From: JBQTKD01 sp052389435
Lineage (GTDB): Bacteria > Actinomycetota > Actinomycetes > Sporichthyales > Sporichthyaceae
Reading direction: 5' to 3'
Length of the DNA stretch: 5,405 bases
NCBI GenBank assembly: GCA_052389435.1
Contig: JBQTIB010000170.1
Coordinates: 1 to 5,405, forward strand
Numbering within the stretch: position 1 is the first letter of the stretch; every line of letters begins with the position of its first letter. The notes beneath the pieces are model-generated. The model was not told where the DNA came from. It saw only the letters and a program-made list of their open reading frames with translations, and did no database searches. Below, one piece after another: positions 1 through 5,278 of the stretch. A program made the translations under genes and the position numbers.

Positions 1-54
1 GTACAGATCGACCGCGCTACGACGGAACTCTTCGGAGTAGTTCTTCCTCGCCAT
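1..54 (-). CDS. IS3-family transposase OrfA, N-terminal 18 residues (runs off window)
   Basis: Read leftwards from ATG at 54-52, the frame gives MARKNYSEEFRRSAVDLY and is still open at position 1. This is the typical opening of an IS3-family OrfA, the small helix-turn-helix protein that binds the terminal repeats and is joined to the DDE catalytic part (OrfB) by frameshifting. The second element in this window starts in a related way (MAAQRKYSEELRERATRMAV), which supports the call. The helix-turn-helix and everything after it lie outside the window. Upstream there is only a weak purine-rich stretch (GCGAGACGA) as a possible ribosome binding site. The identity rests on 18 residues plus the terminal-repeat context. 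Confidence 0.7.
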   Translation of the reverse strand, partial: MARKNYSEEFRRSAVDLY

Positions 55-120
55 GATCTGGATCGTCTCGCTTCCCCCCGACCGAAGTCGGGATTGAAGC
101 GTGTCCACCGTTCGGGGTCA
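1..120 (-). mobile_element. IS3-family insertion sequence, terminal part only (element 1)
   Basis: Read on the minus strand, the segment starts at 120 with the tip TGACCCCGAACGGTGGACAC and reaches an orfA start 66 bases inside. This is the usual layout of an IS3-family left end: a TG-starting terminal repeat, a short leader, then orfA. The boundary at 120/121 is set by two things seen in the sequence. The surface-protein reading frame is coherent up to base 121, and TGA of the tip follows at once. The rest of the element lies beyond position 1, so the other terminal repeat, the target duplication and completeness cannot be judged. Its tip differs from that of the element at 3900-5278, so the two are different IS3 members, not copies. 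Confidence 0.75.
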
Positions 121-978
121 GGTCCCAAGTTCGAGCACCTGCGAACCGTCCGCGCCGTCGACCACACGAGCGTCGACCGGGACGGTGTGCTCGGGCCCGG
201 CCTCGAAGTTCTTCTGGGAGCTGTCCCACATCAGTGGCGGGGCGATGCGGAACACGACCGTGCCCTTGGCGTCGGTGGCGGCGAACCCCCCGCCGGAGGT
301 GGCGACCAGCCGCAGGCCCCTCGCGGTGACCGGCAACCGGTATACCGGCGCCGCGCTGGGCACCTTGTCCAGCACGATGTTGATGTTGAATCCGTCCGCG
401 GTCGCGGTGACCCGGACATCGCGGTCGGTGCCCGCGTCGAACGTGGCCTCGGCGCCGTCGACCCGCGCGGTCGGCAGGTCGGTGGCGATCCAGTCCAGGG
501 ACAGCGACTGCGCTCCGTTGCTGACGGTGGCCAGGGGTTCGGTGCCGGAGCCGTCGGTGATCGCGACGTCGGCCTTGGCGGCGTCGGGCACGAGAACGCC
601 GTCCTGTTTGTCCAGGGAGGGGTCGATGTCGACGAATATGCCGTCTTTCTCCACGCGGGTGTCGTTCTGGGTGATCTCGACGGTGCTGCTGCCGTCGGGG
701 TTCACATATTCGGTCGTGTTGGACCCGCGTCGGCTCTCGAGTTCGACCCGCTGCCCGCTCTCGGCCGCCGTGCGCGCTGCGACGCTGGTCTCGTCGAAGG
801 GCTGAGCGGTCCACCCGGCGGGTGCCGACCCAGCCGGTGATGCCCCGTCAGGTTCTCCGGCCGCGGTGGCGGTCGGCGTCTGTAGCGCGGCGAGCAGCCC
901 CACCAAGCAGGCCCCGGCGGTTGCCAGCGCGATGGTGCGAAGACGCCGCGTGGCGGCCGAGGAACGGGGCTGCGACAT
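118..978 (-). pseudogene. Secreted large surface protein (RHS/DNRLRE-type N-terminus), truncated by an insertion sequence
   Basis: The frame runs leftwards from ATG 978-976 to a TGA at 120-118, giving 286 residues. Residues 1-39 are an export signal: basic start (R11, R12, R14), hydrophobic stretch about 16-32, and a likely signal peptidase site after A37-T-A39; TRRLR faintly recalls a Tat motif. The mature part is beta-rich. It contains TEYVNPDGSSTVEI, DGIFVDIDPSL, DGVLVPDAAKADV, TADGFNINIVL and RIAPPLMWDSS, a set I recognise from the N-terminal region of very large secreted actinobacterial proteins that carry RHS/YD, DNRLRE or LamG repeats further on. Those proteins usually exceed 1000 residues, so most of this one is missing. 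The stop codon is formed by the first three bases of the element at 1-120. A ribosome binding site fits the chosen start. Any toxin or adhesion role would sit in the missing C-terminal part and cannot be inferred. If made, the fragment would be an exported remnant. Confidence 0.75.
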
Positions 979-985
979 GAAGGAA

Positions 986-989
986 CTCC
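986..989 (-). promoter_or_regulatory. Ribosome binding site of the secreted-protein gene
   Basis: On the minus strand GGAG stands 7 bases before ATG at 978-976. It supports that start over any in-frame alternative and places the signal peptide at the true N-terminus. Confidence 0.6.
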
Positions 990-1024
990 GGGGGAACGGC
1001 TCGACGGGTCGACTCGAGTGGGGC

Positions 1025-1052
1025 GCGACCGGGGCCTGTGGACAGGGGTCGC
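1025..1052 (-). other. Leader hairpin upstream of the secreted-protein gene
   Basis: GCGACC (1025-1030) pairs with GGTCGC (1047-1052). Nested inside, CCTGT (1035-1039) pairs with ACAGG (1042-1046) around a GG loop, leaving a one-sided GGGG bulge at 1031-1034, for 11 base pairs in all. It lies 46-74 bases upstream of the leftward start codon, so it would be in the leader RNA if transcription starts beyond it. There is no U-tract, so it is not a classic terminator. Such hairpins also occur by chance in GC-rich DNA, and a function is only inferred. Confidence 0.3.
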
Positions 1053-1363
1053 CTCATCAACGGCTCTTGACCCACCCGAGGTAAGGGCTTGACACGAGAA
1101 CCGTCCGAACGGGTCATCCGGCCCTCGGTCGTTCGGCCGACCGGGATGCAGCGGAAGCGGCAACTCTTCGCGCCATGCCGTCTGCAGCAGGCGTCGCGCA
1201 ACCCCCGGGCTCGCGGTGCAAGCCAGCAGAGCCCCGGACAAGTTGCTCAAGGCAATCGAGGTCCCGGGCGAAATCCCCGAATCAGCCAACGCCACCTATC
1301 GAATCGCCCAGCGCACATATCAAGCCTCCCCCGTCCCGCCAACTTCCGTGAAGCACCATCCTT

Positions 1364-1394
1364 TACCGTTGGATCAGTTCCGGCCCTACCGTTG
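1364..1394 (+). repeat. Pair of TACCGTTG direct repeats, 23 bases apart
   Basis: TACCGTTG occurs at 1364-1371 and 1387-1394, each followed by a near-match (GATC / ATCGA). The start-to-start distance is 23 bases, about two helical turns, so both copies would face the same side of the DNA. That fits a protein-binding site, but with only two 8-base copies chance cannot be excluded. Confidence 0.35.
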
Positions 1395-1405
1395 ATCGAC
1401 GGAGT

Positions 1406-1427
1406 CGAGATCAGGCCGAGATCAGGC
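1406..1427 (+). repeat. Perfect tandem 11-base direct repeat upstream of the relaxase gene
   Basis: CGAGATCAGGC is present twice back to back (1406-1416 and 1417-1427) with no mismatch. The 11-base period is one helical turn. The array touches the putative -35 box at 1427 and lies 66 bases before the relaxase start. It could be an operator for a repressor of the transfer gene or a binding site for an oriT accessory protein. The repeat itself is directly visible; the role is inferred. Confidence 0.5.
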
Positions 1428-1455
1428 AGACATATGCATTCTTCGAATGTACGAT
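1427..1455 (+). promoter_or_regulatory. Possible promoter of the relaxase gene
   Basis: CAGACA (1427-1432) and TACGAT (1450-1455) are separated by exactly 17 bases. TACGAT fits the actinobacterial -10 pattern TANNAT, and CAGACA matches four of six bases of TTGACA. Transcription would start near 1461-1463, leaving a leader of about 30 bases before GTG 1493. The site lies in the most AT-rich part of the intergenic region, is preceded by the 11-base tandem repeat and contains a small palindrome in its spacer, so repression is plausible. Confidence 0.4.
1437..1449. repeat. Small palindrome in the promoter spacer
   Basis: CATTC (1437-1441) and GAATG (1445-1449) form a perfect inverted repeat around TTC. 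It sits between the putative -35 and -10 boxes and ends one base before the -10, a typical operator position. It could equally be a short hairpin of an oriT. Confidence 0.3.
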
Positions 1456-1492
1456 CAGCGCGAGCGCGGCGGTCGAATTCGGGGGCGCGGCT

Positions 1493-2383
1493 GTGTTGAG
1501 TTCAGCGAAGATCGGCACCTCGTCATGGCGGTACTACACGAACTCGGTGGCGTGCGCGGCGACGGAGTACTTCCTCGGAGCCGGGGAGGCACCTGGCCGG
1601 TGGTGGGGCCGCGGACTGGAAGCACTGGGCCTCGACCCGGGCGCCTTCGTCGGCGAGGCGCAGTTGGAGTCGTTGTTCGCCCGTGCGCTGCACCCGGTGA
1701 CGGGAGAGCGTCTGGGGCGGGCGTGGCGCACCGACGGGGTGACCGGGTTCGATATGACGTTCTCCGCGCCGAAGAGCGTCAGTTCCTTGTGGGCGCTGGC
1801 AGATCCGGACACCGCGCGGGATCTGCGGGCCGCGCACACGGCGGCGGTCGAGGCGGGGTTGTCGTATCTGGATCGGCATGCTTCGTGGTCGCGTCGCGGG
1901 GTGGACGGCACCGAACAAGTCGCGTCCGGTGGGTTGGCGGCGGCGTGCTTCGAGCACCGCACCTCACGGTGTGCCGATCCGCAGTTGCACACCCACGCGT
2001 TGGTGGTGAACAAGGTGCTCTGTACGGACGGGACGTGGCGGACGATCGACGCGACAGAGCTGTACGGCCACAAGAAGTCCGCCGGAATGGTTTATCAGAC
2101 CGCGCTGCGCAGCGAAATAAACTCCCGCACCGGCCTGGTCTTCGAGACGGCGGACAGCAACGGTCAAGCAGAGATATTCGCGGTGCCTGGCGGGCTAATA
2201 AAGTTGTGGTCCAAACGCACCGCGCAAATCGAATCCGAGGCCGCGACCACAATCAGCGAGTACGAGAATTCGCTCGGCCGTTCACTGACCTCGGATGAAC
2301 GCACGGCGGTGACGAAGACCGCGGTGTTGAAGACCCGTCCGGCGAAGTCGTCGTACGACGCGGGAACGTTGCAGTCGCGCTGA
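1493..2383 (+). CDS. MobF-family (TrwC/TraI-type) conjugative relaxase domain, ended by an in-frame TGA
   Basis: This 296-residue product contains the relaxase domain that nicks oriT and becomes covalently bound to the transferred DNA strand through a tyrosine. Visible family motifs in order are: Y14-Y15 in SWRYYTN and Y26 in ATEYFLG (candidate catalytic tyrosines; TrwC uses Y18 and Y26); D87 in GFDMTFSAPKSVS; then H155 in FEHRTSR and H166/H168 in PQLHTHALVVN, the metal-binding three-histidine site. All key residues are present. The tail (KLWSKRTAQIE, LTSDERTAVTKTAVLKTR) matches the linker normally leading into the helicase. The TGA at 2381-2383 is in the same frame as the following helicase coding sequence, so this is the front of a split gene. 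The start is GTG 1493, with TTG 1496 possible; a G-rich stretch at 1481-1489 is the only ribosome-binding candidate. The protein has about the length of the separately active TrwC relaxase domain (about 293 residues), so it may still nick DNA. Confidence 0.85.
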   Translation: MLSSAKIGTSSWRYYTNSVACAATEYFLGAGEAPGRWWGRGLEALGLDPGAFVGEAQLESLFARALHPVTGERLGRAWRTDGVTGFDMTFSAPKSVSSLWALADPDTARDLRAAHTAAVEAGLSYLDRHASWSRRGVDGTEQVASGGLAAACFEHRTSRCADPQLHTHALVVNKVLCTDGTWRTIDATELYGHKKSAGMVYQTALRSEINSRTGLVFETADSNGQAEIFAVPGGLIKLWSKRTAQIESEAATTISEYENSLGRSLTSDERTAVTKTAVLKTRPAKSSYDAGTLQSR

Positions 2384-3899
2384 TACGCCGAAGCAGTCGC
2401 AGCCGGGTACGACCCCGGGGCGGTCGTGCAGGCGGTGAACGACGCCGCGCGTGATCTGGGCCGGCGAGCGGGCCGGCAACCGGTCGCGGACCTGCAGCTC
2501 GCGGCAGAGGCGGTACGTGCCGTGGCGGCGACGAGGGCGGTGTTCTCCCGCGCGGACGTGGCGGTGCAGGTCGCCGCCCGGTTGCCGGTGGACGGCCGCG
2601 ACGCCGCGGCAGTCGTGGCTCTGGTGGAGATGCTCACCGACACCGCGCTCGGACTGGACGAGGCGGTCCCGGTCGGGCACCAGCCGCGCGGGCTCACCCA
2701 CCGGGCCTCGGACGCGCGGTGGGCCGGCGCCGACGTGCTCGCCGCCGAGGGCCGGGTGCTGTCGCTGGCCGAGCGTGGCCGCGCCGGCGGGTACGGGCAG
2801 GCGAACGCGGCGAACCTGCTCGTCGCCCTGACCGGCGCGGCCAGCCTGGACCTGAGCCAGTACGAGGCGCTGGAGAAGCTCGTCGGGTCCGGGGACTTCC
2901 TCACCGTGCTGACGGCACCGGCCGGGGCGGGCAAGACCCGGGCGTTGGGTGCCGCGGCCGCTGCCTGGGAGCGGGCCGGGTATCGGGTGATCGGGCTTGC
3001 GCCCTCGGCGCGGGCCGCGGCCGAGCTGGGGGAGGCGACCGGTGGGCCCGCGGACACCCTCGCCAAGTGGGCGCATGAGCAGGACCGACGCGGGCTGCTG
3101 CCGGCGCACGAGCGGGCCCGGTACTTACTCGACCCTCGCGCGCTGGTGGTCGTGGACGAGGCGTCGATGGCGAACACTCATGACCTCGACCGCCTCATCA
3201 CCACCGCCGGCCGGGTCGGGGCCAAAGTCGTCCTGGTCGGTGACCCGGGACAGATCGGCGTGGTGCGCGGACCCGGCGGGATGCTCGCGGCCCTGGCGAA
3301 CGCCGGGCACGGACTCGAACTGGACACCGTGCACCGCTTCACCCACGACTGGGAGGCCGCGGCCTCGCTGCAGTTGCGCCGCGGCAACCCCGACGTGTTG
3401 GCCACCTACCGCGACCACGGCCGGCTGCACGCACGCGCCGATGTCGACGCTGCGGTCCAGGCATTGCACGCCCGGTGGACGGCCGAGCGTGCGGCCGGGC
3501 GCGAGGTGCTGATGATGGCGCGCACCCGCGCCGATGTCGACGCGCTCAACACTCGCGCCCGGGCCAGCGCACAACATGCAGGCGACGTGCGTGGTCCCGC
3601 CGTGCGATTGGGCGAGCGCGAGTGGCAGGCCGGGGATCTGCTGCGCGCTCGCCGCAACGACCGGCGCCTGCCGATCGGAACGGACGGGCACGTTCGCAAC
3701 GGTGACCGCTACCGAGTCACGGGCGTCGACGCGTCCGGTCTGCGCGTGGAGCACCTCGACCGCGGGGAGCGGGCGTTCCTGCCGGCGGGCTATGTCGCCG
3801 AGCACGCCGAGTACGGGTGGGCAACCACCGTCACCGCCGCCCAAGGCGCCACCGTCGACGTCGCCCTCGTGCTCGTCCGCCCGGGCATCAACCGGGAAC

Positions 3900-3927
3900 T
3901 GAATCGCCCCGGGTCTGGTGGAGGCTC
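3900..3927 (+). repeat. Left terminal inverted repeat of element 2
   Basis: It begins TGAATCGCCCCGGGT and has four mismatches to the reverse complement of 5251-5278 over 28 bases (positions 16, 17, 18 and 25 from the tip). The adjoining host bases GAAC (3896-3899) also pair with the right flank GTTC. They belong to the relaxase coding sequence (end of RPGINRE), so I do not count them as part of the element. Confidence 0.85.
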
Positions 3928-3934
3928 TCAATCC

Positions 3935-3941
3935 AGGAAGG
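3935..3941 (+). promoter_or_regulatory. Ribosome binding site that decides the orfA start
   Basis: AGGAAGG lies 9 bases before GTG 3951. It directly abuts ATG 3942, which is too close for initiation there, and it is downstream of GTG 3918. GTG 3951 is therefore preferred, and it also gives a family-like N-terminus. Confidence 0.55.
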
Positions 3942-3950
3942 ATGAGAGTC

Positions 3951-4271
3951 GTGGCAGCACAGCGGAAGTACAGCGAGGAGTTGCGTGAACGGGCTACCCG
4001 GATGGCAGTGGAGGCCCGGAGGGATCCGGCTTCTGCCGTTGGTGCGGTCAAGCGGATCGCGGACCAGTTGGACGTGCATCCGGAGGCCCTGCGGACCTGG
4101 GTGAGGCAGGCCGAGGTCGACGTCGGCGTCCGGCCGGGCAGGAGGAGCGAGGACGCGGAGCGGATCGTCGAGCTCGAGCGGGAGAACCGGGAGCTGCGGC
4201 GGGCGAACGAGATCCTGCGGACGGCGTCGGCTTTTTTCGCGGCAGCGGAGCTCGACCGCCGCTTGAAGTGA
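3951..4271 (+). CDS. IS3-family transposase OrfA (element 2)
   Basis: This 106-residue protein has the OrfA layout. Residues about 4-55 form the helix-turn-helix domain (RKYSEELRERATRMAVEAR ... IADQLDVHPEALRTWVRQAE) that recognises the terminal repeats. Residues 68-96 form a leucine zipper with L75, L82 and L89 at exact seven-residue spacing, used for multimerisation. It is translated alone as a regulator or, after frameshifting at 4232-4238, as the N-terminal 96 residues of the OrfAB transposase. The start is taken as GTG 3951 because of AGGAAGG 9 bases upstream; GTG 3918 and ATG 3942 are in-frame alternatives. Its stop TGA (4269-4271) overlaps GTG 4268 of orfB, so the two are translationally linked. 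The ending ASAFFAAAELDRR is typical of the family. Confidence 0.88.
   Translation: MAAQRKYSEELRERATRMAVEARRDPASAVGAVKRIADQLDVHPEALRTWVRQAEVDVGVRPGRRSEDAERIVELERENRELRRANEILRTASAFFAAAELDRRLK
4232..4259 (+). promoter_or_regulatory. Programmed -1 frameshift site of element 2
   Basis: The heptamer T-TTT-TTC (4232-4238) is in the correct phase of orfA (GCT TTT TTC). Slipping back one base puts ribosomes into the orfB frame, which is open from 4232 through GTG 4268 to 5248. Six bases after the heptamer, GCGG (4245-4248) can pair with CCGC (4256-4259) around a 7-base loop. An alternative GCGGC/GCCGC stem (4239-4243 with 4258-4262) exists, and either could stimulate slippage. The predicted fusion is 432 residues: 96 from OrfA, 10 linker residues, then the 326 of OrfB. 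IS3 elements are known to make their active transposase this way. Confidence 0.75.
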
Positions 4272-5248
4272 TCGTGGCCTACATCGACGAACACGCCGCG
4301 CGTGTCGTCGAGGGCCGCAGGCTCGGGGTCGAGCCGATCGTCGAAGCCCTGCGCAGCGCAGGGGTCGAGATCGCCCCGAGCACCTACTACGCCGCCAAGT
4401 CCCGCCCGCCCTCGGCACGGGCGCTGCGCGATGCCGAGCTCGTCGCCCTCATCCACGAGGTGCATCGGGACAACCTCGGCGTCTACGGTGCGCGCAAGAT
4501 CTACCGCGCGCTTCGGCGCAGGGGCGTGCCGGTGGCGCGGTGCACGGTCGAGCGGCTGATGCGCCGCGAGGGTCTGCGCGGGATTCTTCGGGAGCGGTCG
4601 GTGCGGACCACGCTGGCCGACGGGCCCGAGACGGCGCGGCCCGAAGATCTGGTGGAGCGTCAGTTCGCTGCCGTGGAGCCAAATCTGCTGTGGGTGGCGG
4701 ATCTGACCTACGTGCGCACCCACGCCGGTTGGGTCTACGTCGCATTCGTGCTCGACGTGTTCTCGCGCATGGTCGTGGGCTGGCAGGTCTCGACCAGTCT
4801 GCGCACGGAACTGGCCCTGGACGCCCTGGACATGGGTCTGTGGGCTCGGCGGCGGGCAGGCCAGGACGTGTCCGGTCTGACCCACCACAGCGACAGGGGC
4901 GTTCAGTATCGAGCGATTCGCTACACCGAGCGCCTGGCCGAGGCCGAAGCCGTCGCGTCGGTCGGGAGCAAGGGCGATTCGTATGACAACGCCATGGCCG
5001 AGGCGTTCAACTCGCTGTTCAAGGCCGAGTGCATCCGCAACCCCGTCATGCGACCGCACGGCGGCTGGGCCTCGGTCCGCGACGTGGAGACCGCCGTCGC
5101 CGAGTACGTCGACTGGTTCAACCACAGGCGCCTGCACGGCGAGATCGGCCACGTTCCACCGGCCGAGTTCGAAGCGAACCACTGGAAGGCAGCCGAGGAA
5201 CAGAACTACCCTGAAATCAACCTGCTCGCAGGGACCGGATCCAGATAA
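4268..5248 (+). CDS. IS3-family transposase OrfB, DDE catalytic part (element 2)
   Basis: This 326-residue protein supplies the catalytic part of the transposase, which cuts one strand at an element end and joins it to the other end to form the circular intermediate of the copy-out, paste-in route. Residues about 50-110 form the helix-turn-helix preceding the core (NLGVYGARKIYRALRRRG ... RLMRREGLRG). The RNase-H-like core holds D145 (LWVADLTYV), D209 (HHSDRGVQY) and E245 (NAMAEAFNSLFK), with exactly 35 residues between the second D and E, the family's DD(35)E signature. The end DWFNHRRLHGEIGHVPPAEFE is the usual IS3 C-terminal motif. No stop or frame break is seen. GTG 4268 overlaps the orfA stop and may allow separate translation, but production as the OrfAB fusion is more likely. 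The assignment to family is secure; I do not name a subgroup. Confidence 0.93.
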   Translation: MIVAYIDEHAARVVEGRRLGVEPIVEALRSAGVEIAPSTYYAAKSRPPSARALRDAELVALIHEVHRDNLGVYGARKIYRALRRRGVPVARCTVERLMRREGLRGILRERSVRTTLADGPETARPEDLVERQFAAVEPNLLWVADLTYVRTHAGWVYVAFVLDVFSRMVVGWQVSTSLRTELALDALDMGLWARRRAGQDVSGLTHHSDRGVQYRAIRYTERLAEAEAVASVGSKGDSYDNAMAEAFNSLFKAECIRNPVMRPHGGWASVRDVETAVAEYVDWFNHRRLHGEIGHVPPAEFEANHWKAAEEQNYPEINLLAGTGSR

Positions 5249-5250
5249 CC

Positions 5251-5278
5251 GAGTCTCCACAGAACCCGGGGCGATTCA
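5251..5278 (-). repeat. Right terminal inverted repeat of element 2
   Basis: Read on the minus strand from 5278 it begins TGAATCGCCCCGGGT, identical to the left tip for 15 bases. It starts 2 bases after the TAA of orfB, the compact arrangement normal for IS3 elements. Confidence 0.85.

Larger units (their letters stand above)
979..1492. other. Divergent intergenic region between the secreted-protein gene and the relaxase gene
   Basis: About 514 bases separate the two divergent starts. The left part (979-1060) carries the leftward ribosome binding site and hairpin. The middle (about 1090-1360) shows no RNA gene and no convincing protein; a 59-codon frame at 1216-1395 is discussed as a weak candidate. 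The right part (1360-1455) is less GC-rich and dense in short direct and inverted repeats, ending in a possible promoter. For MobF systems the nick region (oriT) is commonly near the relaxase gene, so it could lie here, but I cannot identify a nic site. Confidence 0.6.
2426..3988 (+). pseudogene. MobF relaxase C-terminal helicase part, cut off from the relaxase by a stop and truncated by an insertion sequence
   Basis: The same frame as the relaxase resumes after TGA 2381-2383. Coding character starts at once (YAEAVAAGYDPGAVV), although the first usable start is GTG 2426 without a clear ribosome binding site. Numbering from there gives a RecD/TraI-like SF1 helicase: Walker A APAGAGKT (164-171), Walker B VVVDEAS (241-247, D244/E245), motif III LVGDPGQ (270-276), VHRF at 302-305, and the GWATTVTAAQGATVDVALVLV motif (464-484). 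Family members continue from RPGIDRE into HLYVALTRGR, the motif VI that supplies an arginine for ATP hydrolysis. Here the frame enters the insertion sequence after RPGINRE (codon boundary 3898/3899) and adds about 29 foreign residues before stopping at 3988. Motif VI and the C-terminal tail are therefore gone. In an intact gene this helicase would unwind the plasmid strand ahead of transfer. Loss of both its start and motif VI makes a working helicase unlikely. Confidence 0.8.
3900..5278 (+). mobile_element. Apparently complete IS3-family insertion sequence (element 2), 1379 bp
   Basis: The ends are set by 28-base terminal inverted repeats starting 5'-TG and ending CA-3', with 24 of 28 positions matching and the outer 15 identical. 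Inside lie orfA, a frameshift site and orfB with all three catalytic residues, in the order and size usual for the family. It lies in the same direction as the relaxase gene, which it interrupts. No 3- or 4-base target duplication is seen: AAC precedes the left end and GTT follows the right end. The sequence to the right also does not continue the helicase. This suggests a deletion or rearrangement next to the element after insertion. The element itself looks able to move. Confidence 0.88.

Noticed and set aside
1089..1118. Perfect TTGACA at 1089-1094 as a plus-strand -35 box
   Set aside because: No acceptable -10 hexamer is found 16-19 bases downstream (GGTCAT/GTCATC), and no supported gene follows closely.
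1105..1136. Inverted repeat CCGAACG / CGTTCGG in the intergenic region
   Set aside because: Only 7 bases with an 18-base loop and no U-tract. It is expected by chance in GC-rich DNA and too weak for a terminator or attachment site.
1447..2298. Long plus-strand frame overlapping the relaxase gene (283 codons)
   Set aside because: It is Arg/Gly-rich without any motif, and the frame at 1493 carries all relaxase motifs over the same bases. It is a shadow frame.
2381..2383. TGA as a selenocysteine codon
   Set aside because: Relaxases are not known as selenoproteins, no SECIS-like hairpin is evident just downstream, and the expected residue here is more likely tryptophan.
2164..3177. Minus-strand frame of 337 codons rich in Ser/Ala/Arg
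   Set aside because: Low-complexity composition opposite the helicase domain with no recognisable domain. It is an antisense shadow.
3125..5260. Very long minus-strand open frame (711 codons)
   Set aside because: It runs antisense through both the helicase part and the insertion sequence, crossing the terminal repeats. Long antisense frames are common in GC-rich DNA, and no motif is visible.
1..5278. Composite transposon formed by the two insertion sequences
   Set aside because: The two elements have different terminal tips and OrfA sequences, so they would not be mobilised as a pair by one transposase.
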